Positions 35,956 to 43,373 of a DNA stretch of 64,000 nt are shown here, in pieces. Below the pieces are notes generated by a model. It did not search any database. It was not told the DNA's origin and saw nothing but the letters and a program-made list of their open reading frames with translations. Made by a program: the position numbers and the translations under genes. This DNA comes from CBDBZX01 sp965213645 (GTDB lineage Bacteria; Deinococcota; Deinococci; Deinococcales; Trueperaceae). The DNA lies in contig CBDBZX010000008.1 in assembly GCA_965213645.1 (NCBI GenBank), forward strand, positions 434,001 through 498,000, given 5' to 3'. Position 1 is the first letter of the stretch. Each line of letters begins with the position of its first letter.

Positions 35956-36037
35956 TTGTGCAAACTCACAGTTGTGCGAAACGTCAGCGTCGTCTATTGT
36001 CAGAAAAAGCCACAAAGAACTATTATCGTTGTGCAGA
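35956..36037 (+). promoter_or_regulatory. Candidate operator: three TTGTGC direct repeats between pucR and hpaC
   Basis: TTGTGCAAA (35956-35964), TTGTGCGAA (35972-35980) and TTGTGCAGA (36029-36037) are direct repeats. The first two are 16 bases apart, about one and a half helical turns. The third overlaps the region just after the hpaC -10 box. They lie between the divergent promoters and are the natural binding site for the PucR-type regulator. Confidence 0.45.
35997..36026 (+). promoter_or_regulatory. Sigma-70-type promoter of the hpa operon
   Basis: TTGTCA (35997-36002) and TATTAT (36021-36026) are separated by 18 bases. The hpaC ATG follows 28 bases after the -10 box, with TTAGGAGG as ribosome-binding site. 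For the divergent regulator, an extended -10 TGCTATAGT is seen on the minus strand near 35940. Confidence 0.6.
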
Positions 36038-36053
36038 AGGTTTAGGAGGCACA

Positions 36054-36572
36054 ATGTCAGTTAAGTCGCCATTAGTTAAGTCAGTTGACCCGCTCGAGTT
36101 TCGCAACACCTTGGGGCGCTTTGGTACGGGCGTCACCATCGTCACCGTGCAGCAAGGTGAAGAGGTTAGAGGGATTACCGTCAATGCGTTTATGTCGGTG
36201 TCTTTGGAGCCGCCGCTCGTGTTGGTTTCGATAGATAAAAGCGCCAATAGCCACGCGCTCTTAGCCCAAAGCGAGCGCTACGGCGTGAGCGTTTTAAGCG
36301 AAAACCAAGAGGCGATGAGCAACCTCTTTGCAGGGCGTTTTGACGAGAGCATCGAAGTTCATTACGAACATGTGGACGGTTTTCCGCTCATTCACGGCGC
36401 GTTGGCGCACCTGGTGTGCCGTACGGTAGAAGCGCACGAGGCGGGCGACCACACGCTCTACATTGGAGAGGTGGAGCATTTGAGCTATCAGGATGGCAAG
36501 CCGCTGCTCTACTTTGGCGGACGTTACGGACGGTTGGAGGTTCCCGTAAGAGAACCCATTTTGGACGGTTAG
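36054..36572 (+). CDS. hpaC: 4-hydroxyphenylacetate 3-monooxygenase, flavin reductase component
   Basis: This 172-residue protein is a flavin reductase-like protein that would supply reduced FAD to HpaB. The fold is marked by FRNTLGRFGTGVTIVTV at the start, NAFMSVSLEPPLVLVSIDKSANSHALL, YGVSVLSENQEAMSNLFAGR and GDHTLYIGEVEHL. ATG 36054 has an AGGAGG site. The longer frame upstream only adds promoter DNA. Its partner HpaB is encoded about 5 kb downstream. Other flavin reductases share the fold, but the context supports HpaC. Confidence 0.88.
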   Translation: MSVKSPLVKSVDPLEFRNTLGRFGTGVTIVTVQQGEEVRGITVNAFMSVSLEPPLVLVSIDKSANSHALLAQSERYGVSVLSENQEAMSNLFAGRFDESIEVHYEHVDGFPLIHGALAHLVCRTVEAHEAGDHTLYIGEVEHLSYQDGKPLLYFGGRYGRLEVPVREPILDG

Positions 36573-36580
36573 GAGAGGTT

Positions 36581-37492
36581 ATGCAACCCCTAAAAGGTTC
36601 GATTGTTCCACTACCCACGCCCTTCACGGGTAGCGACGCCGACGTTGATGAGGCAGCCTTGAAAGAGATTATCGACTTCCAACTCCGCGAAGGCTCACAC
36701 GGTTTAGGCGTCACAGGCACGACAGGCGAGCCCTCTTCACTCAGTTTGGACGAGCGCAAGTACGTCGCGGAGTTCGTCTACAAAGAGGTCAATGGGCGCG
36801 TGCCCGTCATGCCGGGTACGGGGACAAACAATCTGGACGAGACGCTCGAGCTAACCAAGCACGCCGAATCCATTGGTGCGGACGCGGTGCTTGTCATCAG
36901 CCCCTACTACATCAAGCCGAACCAGAACAGCCTCTTCGAGTATTTTAAACACATTGCGGATAGCGTACCGAGCACGCCTGTCGTGCTGTACAACATCCCT
37001 GGACGCACGGCGGTCAATATCGAGCCTAAGACGATTGGCAGGCTGCGCGAAGCCTGCCAGAACATCGTCGGCGTGAAGCACGCGACGAAGAACTTGGACG
37101 ACGTTTCTTACACCTTCGTTCACGCAGGTCACAACTTCGGCGTCTACTGCGGCATGGAGACGATGACCTACCCGATGCTGACACTCGGCGGTTCCGGTCA
37201 CGTGAGCGCGACGGGCGTGGTTGCGCCGCGTGAGATTGCCGAGATGTACAACCGGGCAGCGGCAGGGGAGTGGGATAAGGCGAGGGAGTTGCACTACCGG
37301 ATGCTCGAGCTAAACGACATGCTCTTCATTGAAGTGAACCCTGTACCTCTTAAAACCGCCCTTTCGATGATGGGCTTGTGCGAGAAACAATGGCGTCTAC
37401 CTCTTGGTCCGATGATGCCCGAGAACGAGGTCAAACTCAAGGAGACGTTGAAGAAGTACGGAATTTTTGAGCGTGTTGGGATTAATGCCTAG
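36581..37492 (+). CDS. DapA-family pyruvate-dependent aldolase
   Basis: This 303-residue protein belongs to the class I (Schiff-base) dihydrodipicolinate synthase/N-acetylneuraminate lyase family. The pyruvate-binding GTTGEPSSLS is at about residues 45-54, YNIPGRTAVN at 135-144 with the catalytic Tyr, and the Schiff-base Lys in VGVKHATK near 164. It could be DapA of lysine synthesis, since the Arg after PG is kept. Its place between hpaC and hpaG and the lack of a classical hpaI in the window suggest it may cleave the C7 hydroxy-keto diacid of the homoprotocatechuate pathway to pyruvate and succinate semialdehyde. That is inference. Nine bases separate it from hpaC. Confidence 0.8.
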   Translation: MQPLKGSIVPLPTPFTGSDADVDEAALKEIIDFQLREGSHGLGVTGTTGEPSSLSLDERKYVAEFVYKEVNGRVPVMPGTGTNNLDETLELTKHAESIGADAVLVISPYYIKPNQNSLFEYFKHIADSVPSTPVVLYNIPGRTAVNIEPKTIGRLREACQNIVGVKHATKNLDDVSYTFVHAGHNFGVYCGMETMTYPMLTLGGSGHVSATGVVAPREIAEMYNRAAAGEWDKARELHYRMLELNDMLFIEVNPVPLKTALSMMGLCEKQWRLPLGPMMPENEVKLKETLKKYGIFERVGINA

Positions 37493-37783
37493 ATGACAAG
37501 AGTACCCCAACTCGAGCAAGTATTGGCAAGCGTGGATTCTAAAGAGACATTTTTGAGGTTCATCTCTACTTTATGTGATGACTGGGAGGCAGCGGAACAA
37601 GAAGAGGCGTCCAAACCTTCATCGCCTTATGGAGCAAATGCTCGAGGTTGGGAAAACATCACAGTGGGTCGCTTTTTAGATTCTATGCACGCTTGGACAG
37701 TTGACAGCGGAGAGAGAGTAGCCGATGAACCAAGTTGGAAAACTTTCGCTGAAGTTATCTACGCTGGCAAAATTTATGAGTAG
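37493..37783 (+). CDS. DUF7660-like small protein
   Basis: This 96-residue protein starts directly after the aldolase stop (TAGATG). SKETFLRFISTLCDDWE near the start, WENITVGRFLDSMHAWTVDSG in the middle and PSWKTFAEVIYAGKIYE at the end resemble a family of small proteins of unknown function (DUF7660 from memory), often found near toxin-immunity loci. No function in 4-hydroxyphenylacetate breakdown is evident. It may be an inserted immunity-like gene. Confidence 0.6.
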   Translation: MTRVPQLEQVLASVDSKETFLRFISTLCDDWEAAEQEEASKPSSPYGANARGWENITVGRFLDSMHAWTVDSGERVADEPSWKTFAEVIYAGKIYE

Positions 37784-37797
37784 GAGGGTGTGAAGCT

Positions 37798-38580
37798 ATG
37801 AAGCACGCCAGGGTCATTGTCAACGGACATTACGAAGACGTTCTTATCGAAGACAACCAAGTTATCACTGCGTCGGGTCAGCGCTACGAACAGAATGAGG
37901 TGGTGTGGCTCCCGCCCGTCAAACCGGGCACGATTCTCGCGCTGGCGCTGAATTATGGCGACCACGCTACCGAACTCGAGCTAGAACGCCCTGATGTTCC
38001 CGCCCTCTTCCCGAAACTTCGCAACGCTTTAACGGGACACTTGGGCAACATCATCAGGCCGCATGGGATCGAGTACATGCACTACGAAAACGAACTCGCC
38101 TTCATCATCGGCAGACCGGCGCGGCGGGTCAAAGCTGAGGATGCTCTGAATTATGTCAAAGGCTACACGATTGCAAATGATTTAGTGGTGCGCGACTTCG
38201 TCATCAACCACTTCCGCCCGCCGATTAAGCCCAAAAACTTCGACACCTTTTTACCGCTGGGTCCGTGGTGGGTGGACGCCGCCGATGTGAGCGACCCGCA
38301 CGATTTGAAGCTCACGACGCACGTGAACGGCGAACTACGCCAAGAGGGTACGACAGGGGACATGCTCTATAAAATTCCTGAAATCATCGAGTACGTAACC
38401 GAGTTTATGACCTTGCAGGAGAACGACCTCATCTTGACGGGAACGCCAAAAGGGATTAGCCATGTGCATCCAGGTGACGCGATTCGCTGTGAGATTGAAG
38501 GTGTGGGCGTTTTGGAGAACAAGGTTGTGGAGGAGAGGCTCGAGTCGCCTGACGCTCAGAAACAAGAGGTGAGTGCGTGA
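37798..38580 (+). CDS. hpaG: Fumarylacetoacetate hydrolase-family protein, HpaG-like isomerase/decarboxylase
   Basis: This 260-residue protein has the FAH catalytic fold: ILALALNYGDHATEL, HYENELAFIIGRPARRVKAEDALNYVKGYTIANDLVVRDF with Glu metal ligands, and LQENDLILTGTPKGISHVHPGDAI. It matches 5-oxopent-3-ene-1,2,5-tricarboxylate decarboxylase/2-hydroxyhepta-2,4-diene-1,7-dioate isomerase. E. coli HpaG is a two-domain protein of about 430 residues, whereas this one has a single domain, so a second copy or homologue might exist elsewhere. Neighbours support the pathway assignment. Confidence 0.88.
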   Translation: MKHARVIVNGHYEDVLIEDNQVITASGQRYEQNEVVWLPPVKPGTILALALNYGDHATELELERPDVPALFPKLRNALTGHLGNIIRPHGIEYMHYENELAFIIGRPARRVKAEDALNYVKGYTIANDLVVRDFVINHFRPPIKPKNFDTFLPLGPWWVDAADVSDPHDLKLTTHVNGELRQEGTTGDMLYKIPEIIEYVTEFMTLQENDLILTGTPKGISHVHPGDAIRCEIEGVGVLENKVVEERLESPDAQKQEVSA

Positions 38581-38623
38581 AGCGCATTCTGAAGCCGCAA
38601 GCGGTCATCTCTCACGCTGACAT

Positions 38624-39025
38624 TTACAGGGCTTGCGCGTCGCGCAACACAAGCTCACGCACTTTAGGTCTCAGACCTCTTTCCGTAAGCACATCAACCT
38701 TGCCGCCCAGCAGCGTTTCTAAATCTGCCATGAGACCGCCCAAGTCGAACAAACTGCGCCCCGGTTCCAAATCCACGAGCAGGTCAACGTCACTTTCCGC
38801 ATCTGTTTCGCCGCGTGCTACCGAGCCGACTACGCGCACATTGCTCGCACCGTGCCGAGTCGCAAGTTGCAAGATAGCGTCGCGGTGGTTGCGCACGGTT
38901 TCCAGCGTTGGCGCACGCACTGTGCGCACTGTGACCTCGACGTTCGCCCCTTCGGGCAAGGTATCGGCGCGGACTTCGATGCGTCCATTCTTTTGGACTA
39001 CCGTGCGCTGTTTTATCACATCCAC
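38624..39025 (-). CDS. Minimal nucleotidyltransferase (MNT-like), antiparallel within the hpa genes
   Basis: This 133-residue protein has the nucleotidyltransferase motif GSVARGETDAESDVDLLVDLE, as in MNT antitoxins that AMPylate HEPN toxins. The first 35 residues (VVQKNGRIEVRADTLPEGANVEVTV) look like a short beta-rich segment of the sort seen in small antitoxins, so it may be a fusion. No HEPN gene is next to it. It is on the minus strand between hpaG and hpaE, interrupting the operon. A TAAACT box lies ten bases before the ATG. Confidence 0.75.
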   Translation of the reverse strand: MDVIKQRTVVQKNGRIEVRADTLPEGANVEVTVRTVRAPTLETVRNHRDAILQLATRHGASNVRVVGSVARGETDAESDVDLLVDLEPGRSLFDLGGLMADLETLLGGKVDVLTERGLRPKVRELVLRDAQAL

Positions 39026-39067
39026 GCCTCTAGTTTACCAGCCCCGAATGTATCAGGAGGTGAGCAC

Positions 39068-40603
39068 ATGAGCGGCGCAGTTCCCGTTTATAGCCAAGGC
39101 GCTGAGAATAAGGAAAAAGCTGACACGTTCCGCCAAAAAGTCGCCGAAAGAGGGGTCAAACACCTCATCAATGGTGAATGGGTAGCGTCGGCGTCGGGTG
39201 AAACGTTCGAAACGCTTAGCCCAATTGATAACAGCGTCATCGCTGAGGTTGCTTCCGGTAACGCGGAGGATATTGACAGAGCCGCGAAAGCCGCCGCTGA
39301 AGCCTTTCAGACGTGGCGCAACGTCGAACCAAAAGAACGCAAACGCCTCCTTCACCGCGTCGCCGACCTCATCGAAGACCGCGCCGAAGAGATTGCCCTT
39401 TTAGAAGTTTTAGATACGGGTCAGACGATTCGCTTTATGAGCAAAGCCGCAACTAGAGCTGCCCAAAACTTCCGCTTTTTCGCCGATAGATGCGAGAGTG
39501 CGAGGGACGGCTCGAGCCTCCCTACAGACGAACACCTGAATTACACCCTCCGCCAACCTCTTGGTCCGGTGGGCATCATCACCCCTTGGAACACGCCCTT
39601 TATGCTCTCGACCTGGAAGATGGCTCCGGCTTTAGCGGCGGGTTGTACCGTCGTCCACAAGCCCGCCGAGTGGAGCCCTATCACGGCGTCCTTGTTGTCT
39701 GAAATCATCCAAGAAGCGGGCGTCCCCGCAGGCGTTGTCAACCTCGTCAACGGCTACGGCGAAACCGCAGGCAAAGCGCTTACCGAGCACCCCGACATCA
39801 AAGCGGTGGCGTTCGTCGGTGAGTCGGTCACGGGCAGCCACATCATGGCGCAGGGCGCGGCGACCTTGAAGCGGGTGCATTTCGAGTTGGGCGGGAAGAA
39901 TCCGGTCGTTGTGTTCGATGATGCGGACTTAGAACGCGCTTTAGACGCAGCGATGTTCATGATTTACAGCTTGAACGGGGAGCGGTGTACCTCTTCTAGT
40001 CGTCTCCTCATCCAAGAAAACGTCTACGACGACTTCACCACCAAGCTCGCCGAACGCGCCAAAAATATCACCGTCGGCAACCCCTTTAATCCCGAAACGG
40101 ACATCGGTCCGCTGATTCACCCTAAGCATTTAGAGAAAGTCATGAGCTATATGGACTTGGCAAGGGATGAGGGCGCAACCGTCGCCGCTGGCGGAGAAAA
40201 CGTTTCGGGAAACTTGATCAACGCCACCCTCTTCACCGGCGCGACGAACGACATGCGCATCGCCCAAGAGGAGATTTTTGGTCCGGTCCTCACGGCGGTA
40301 CCTTTTAAGGATGAAGCGGAAGCCTTGGAGATTGCCAACGGCGTCCGTTACGGATTAGCAGCGTACCTCTGGACGAAGGATGTGACCCGCGCTCACCGCT
40401 TCGCACAGAACCTCGACGCAGGTATGGTCTGGGTCAACTCGCAGAACGTCCGCCATTTACCCACACCCTTTGGCGGGATGAAGGCGTCGGGTATCGGGCG
40501 CGACGGGGGGGATTACTCGTTTGACTTCTATATGGAGACGAAGAATATTGCGGTGGCGTTGGGGGAGCATAAGATTCCGAAATTGGGAAGTGACAAGAAT
40601 TGA
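39068..40603 (+). CDS. hpaE: 5-carboxymethyl-2-hydroxymuconate semialdehyde dehydrogenase
   Basis: This 511-residue NAD-dependent aldehyde dehydrogenase would oxidise the ring-cleavage product of homoprotocatechuate. The motifs are LINGEWVASASGETFE, PWNTPFMLSTWKMAPALAAGC, FELGGKNPVVVFDDADL with the general-base Glu, and LNGERCTSSSRLLIQ with the catalytic Cys. The ATG at 39068 has an AGGAGGTGAG site. Longer upstream frames run antisense through the neighbouring gene. The exact substrate follows from the hpa context, since the ALDH family is broad. Confidence 0.9.
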   Translation: MSGAVPVYSQGAENKEKADTFRQKVAERGVKHLINGEWVASASGETFETLSPIDNSVIAEVASGNAEDIDRAAKAAAEAFQTWRNVEPKERKRLLHRVADLIEDRAEEIALLEVLDTGQTIRFMSKAATRAAQNFRFFADRCESARDGSSLPTDEHLNYTLRQPLGPVGIITPWNTPFMLSTWKMAPALAAGCTVVHKPAEWSPITASLLSEIIQEAGVPAGVVNLVNGYGETAGKALTEHPDIKAVAFVGESVTGSHIMAQGAATLKRVHFELGGKNPVVVFDDADLERALDAAMFMIYSLNGERCTSSSRLLIQENVYDDFTTKLAERAKNITVGNPFNPETDIGPLIHPKHLEKVMSYMDLARDEGATVAAGGENVSGNLINATLFTGATNDMRIAQEEIFGPVLTAVPFKDEAEALEIANGVRYGLAAYLWTKDVTRAHRFAQNLDAGMVWVNSQNVRHLPTPFGGMKASGIGRDGGDYSFDFYMETKNIAVALGEHKIPKLGSDKN

Positions 40604-40619
40604 GCGAGGAGTAGAAAGA

Positions 40620-40667
40620 AAAGGACTGAGGGAAAAGAGGAAAGTTTTTTCTTTTTCTCAGTCCTTT
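40620..40667 (+). terminator. Hairpin after hpaE, possible terminator
   Basis: Arms AAAGGACTGAG (40620-40630) and CTCAGTCCTTT (40657-40667) are perfect, and the loop contains a purine run opposite a T run that can extend the stem. The T-rich part is inside the loop rather than after it, so termination is possible but not certain. It separates hpaE from the vapBC-like pair. Confidence 0.5.
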
Positions 40668-40692
40668 CAACTTCTTCGAAGGAGGTAAAGAG

Positions 40693-40962
40693 ATGGCAGA
40701 CGTCATCGAGATAGAAATAACAACCGACGAGAACGGCGAGTTACACCTTTCCAAAGAGCAACTAGGCAGCATTGGAGCTCATCAGAACGTGAAGGTGAGG
40801 CTCGAGCCTCAAGCGTCAAAACCTACCTGGGGACCGAGGTGGGCGAACATGACCCCGGAGGAGCGGGCAAAAGACTTTGAGGTGTGGGTAAAACAGTTTA
40901 GAGATGACGACGCACCCGCTCTTTCTGACTGGGCAGTGAGCCGCGATTCTATCTACGACTGA
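40693..40962 (+). CDS. Antitoxin-like protein paired with a PIN toxin
   Basis: This 89-residue protein starts with an IEIEITTDENGELHLSKEQL segment like AbrB-type or related antitoxin folds, followed by a helical, charged C-terminal half that could wrap the toxin. It directly precedes a PIN-domain gene, whose ATG overlaps its stop (TGATG). A strong GAAGGAGGT site lies before its ATG. The pair has the classic antitoxin-toxin order. Confidence 0.75.
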   Translation: MADVIEIEITTDENGELHLSKEQLGSIGAHQNVKVRLEPQASKPTWGPRWANMTPEERAKDFEVWVKQFRDDDAPALSDWAVSRDSIYD

Positions 40963-41408
40963 TGGTCCTTCTCGACACCAACATCTGCTTACGTTTAGCG
41001 AATACCGCCGTGCCGCAGCACGCACTGGTATCAAGAGCGGTCAATACGCTCATCGGTGAAGGAAGCGAGGTTGCGGTTGTGCCTCAAAATCTCTACGAAC
41101 TCTGGGCAGTAGCGACGCGCCCTGTAAGCAGCAACGGCTTTGGTTGGGACATAGCGCGGATAGAACGAACGGTTGAGATGCTGCAGTCAAGTTTTATCTT
41201 ACTCAACGACACGCCCGACTTACTTACGACCTGGCTCGAGCTTGTCACCCGCCATGACGTCAAAGGTAAACAAGTCCACGACGCCCGCCTAGTCGCCGCG
41301 ATGCAAACGCATGATGTGGAGAACCTCTTGACGCTGAATATCAAGGATTTTGAGCGCTATTCGGAGGTTAAGTCAGTTCATCCCGAAGATGTAAGCAGAG
41401 ATGAATGA
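40962..41408 (+). CDS. PIN-domain toxin, VapC-like
   Basis: This 148-residue protein is a PIN-domain RNase of the VapC type. The acidic catalytic residues are visible in LLDTNICLRLAN, QNLYELWAVATR, and KQVHDARLVAAMQTHDVENLLTLNIKDFER. VapC toxins usually cut tRNA or rRNA. The start overlaps the antitoxin stop. The 3' end overlaps the next gene by eight bases, so a three-gene transcript is likely. Confidence 0.85.
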   Translation: MVLLDTNICLRLANTAVPQHALVSRAVNTLIGEGSEVAVVPQNLYELWAVATRPVSSNGFGWDIARIERTVEMLQSSFILLNDTPDLLTTWLELVTRHDVKGKQVHDARLVAAMQTHDVENLLTLNIKDFERYSEVKSVHPEDVSRDE

Positions 41409-41772
41409 TGCTAACTCAGAAAAGGAAGTTTGGACTAAAATCATGAACTTCTATAGAGACTTAGCTGAGCGAGCTAACTGGACGCACATCAAACCATTTT
41501 TGAATGTCATCAATAAGCTTTCTCATTCAAAATACGACAAGGCGCTTTACCCTCACACCTCGATGCACAATCTCGTGATCGCCTCTACGCCTCATTATCC
41601 TGAGCGGTTACACAAACCCTATATTGTTCTTGCTCCGAAAAAAGAAGGAGTCGAAGTGACTTTGGGTCCATCGCTCAAAGATTATGACCGCCGTTTCTCT
41701 TTTTCCTACGATGAGGTTTTTGAAGAGATTCAACCGCTGCTAAGAAGTTTGCTAGGTTACACGTCCACCTGA
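41401..41772 (+). CDS. Hypothetical protein downstream of the PIN toxin
   Basis: I do not recognise this 123-residue protein. It is soluble, with about equal acidic and basic residues, and has FYRDLAERANWTHIKPFLNVINKL and a later RFSFSYDEVFEEIQPLLRSLL segment that look helical. It overlaps the PIN gene by eight bases and lacks its own promoter, so it may be a third part of that unit or an independent immunity-type gene. It ends 28 bases before hpaB. Confidence 0.6.
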   Translation: MNDANSEKEVWTKIMNFYRDLAERANWTHIKPFLNVINKLSHSKYDKALYPHTSMHNLVIASTPHYPERLHKPYIVLAPKKEGVEVTLGPSLKDYDRRFSFSYDEVFEEIQPLLRSLLGYTST

Positions 41773-41800
41773 AAGCCTTTAACTACGAAAGGAGCCCCAC

Positions 41801-43294
41801 ATGCCCGCACGCACCGGAAAACAGTTCTTAGAAGGTCTCAAACGAAACCCACCCAATATCTACATCGACGGGGAGAAAATCGAAGACCCCACCACGCACG
41901 TCTACACCAAAAACGCCGCCGCCAGCATCGCTAAACTTTACGACTTGCAGCACGAGCCTGAGTTGCATGACGCGATGACCTACGAAAGCCCGACGACGGG
42001 CGATAGAGTTGGGCTGAGCTTTTTGGAGCCGAAGTCCAGGGAGGACCTCGAGCGACGCGCCAAGATGCACAAGGTCTGGGCGGACGCTTCACTCGGTTTC
42101 ATAGGACGCGCCCCCGACTACATGAACGTCAACCTGATGGCGGCGGCGAAGGCGGCGCAGTACTTCGACCAGGGCGACCCGCGTTTCGGCGAGAACATGA
42201 AGGCGTACTACGAGTACGTGCGCGAAAACGACCTCTGCTTGACACACGCGCTGACCAATCCGCAGGTGAACCGGGAGGCGAGAGCGGACCAGCACGACGA
42301 CCCTTACATCGCGCTCGGCTTGGTCAAAGAGACGGACGAGGGCATCATCGTGCGCGGGGCGCGGATGATGGCGACGCTGCCCATCGCCGACGAAATCCTC
42401 ATCTTTCCCTCGACGGTTCTCAAAGAGCAAGAGGAGTTGACGCGCTACGCGCTAGCCTTCGCCGTGCCGACGAACACGCCGGGGCTCTCCTTCCAGTGCC
42501 GCGAACCGCTTGACATCGGGCGGAGCCATGAGGATCATCCTTTGGGCTCGAGATTCGACGAACTCGACGCAATGGTCATCTTCGACGACGTGCTCGTCCC
42601 CTGGAACCGCGTCTTCATCATCAACGACGTGAAGCTCGCCAACCGCGCCTACGGCACGACGGGCGCGGTCTATCACATGGCGCACCAGGTGGTGAACGTC
42701 AAAATCGCCAAGACCGAGGCGTTCTTGGGCGTCGCACAAGCCATTGTGGACATGATCGGCTCGGAGAGATTTCAGCACGTGCAGCAGAAGGTAGCGGAAA
42801 TCATCATCAACTTGGAGGTCATGAAAGCGCTCAAAATTGCCAGTGAGCAGGGCGCGATGCTGGACGAATACGGCACGATGACGCCCGCCAAAGGACCCTT
42901 AAACGCCGCTCGCAACCTCTACCCGCAGCTCTATCCACGTATGGCGGAGGTGATTCAACTGCTCAGCGCTTCGGGTATCATCATGATTCCAACTGAAAAT
43001 GACCGCAAAGGACCGATGGGCGATACTATCGCCAAGTTTTTGCAGGCGAGAGGTGCGAACAGTGACGAGCGCATCAAGCTCTACCGCTTGGCGTGGGACA
43101 TGACGATTTCGTCCTTCGGCGCACGGCAAAACCTCTACGAGAAGTTCTTCTTCGGCGACCCGGTCAGGACGCAGTGTGCTTTATACGAGAATTACGACAA
43201 GCAGCCCTATGTGGAGCGGGTGAAGGCGTTTTTGGAGCGAGGTAATGAGGCGGCGGTCAACGAAGCTATAGAGGAAACGGTTTCAGGGGACTGA
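41801..43294 (+). CDS. hpaB: 4-hydroxyphenylacetate 3-monooxygenase, oxygenase component
   Basis: This 497-residue FADH2-dependent enzyme hydroxylates 4-hydroxyphenylacetate to homoprotocatechuate, using FADH2 from HpaC. Family marks are MPARTGKQFLEGLKRNPP at the N terminus, GFIGRAPDYMNVNLMAA, and DVLVPWNRVFIINDVKLANR in the middle. Length and sequence fit the HpaB/PvcC family of the Thermus type. An AAAGGAGCCC site precedes the ATG. The gene lies between a toxin-like unit and hpaD. Confidence 0.94.
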   Translation: MPARTGKQFLEGLKRNPPNIYIDGEKIEDPTTHVYTKNAAASIAKLYDLQHEPELHDAMTYESPTTGDRVGLSFLEPKSREDLERRAKMHKVWADASLGFIGRAPDYMNVNLMAAAKAAQYFDQGDPRFGENMKAYYEYVRENDLCLTHALTNPQVNREARADQHDDPYIALGLVKETDEGIIVRGARMMATLPIADEILIFPSTVLKEQEELTRYALAFAVPTNTPGLSFQCREPLDIGRSHEDHPLGSRFDELDAMVIFDDVLVPWNRVFIINDVKLANRAYGTTGAVYHMAHQVVNVKIAKTEAFLGVAQAIVDMIGSERFQHVQQKVAEIIINLEVMKALKIASEQGAMLDEYGTMTPAKGPLNAARNLYPQLYPRMAEVIQLLSASGIIMIPTENDRKGPMGDTIAKFLQARGANSDERIKLYRLAWDMTISSFGARQNLYEKFFFGDPVRTQCALYENYDKQPYVERVKAFLERGNEAAVNEAIEETVSGD

Positions 43295-43296
43295 AG

Positions 43297-43356
43297 CGGT
43301 TAGCTCTTAGCGGTTAGCCTTTAGCTAAAACCTAACAGCTAATGGCTAAGAGCCTC
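43297..43356. repeat. TTAGCGGTTAGC-type simple repeat between hpaB and hpaD
   Basis: Degenerate direct units (AGCGGTTAGCTCTTAGCGGTTAGC) are followed by partial reverse complements (GCTAATGGCTAAGAGCC), so the transcript would fold. It resembles the infA-rpmJ gap at 16094-16148 and part of the 12.3 and 19.3 kb repeats. Confidence 0.5.
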
Positions 43357-43373
43357 TCTGCTTACAACTTATC

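Noticed and set aside
38577..39071. Plus-strand open frame of 164 codons after hpaG
   Set aside because: It runs antisense through the nucleotidyltransferase gene, which has a clear catalytic motif. The plus-strand product is Ser/Arg-rich noise.
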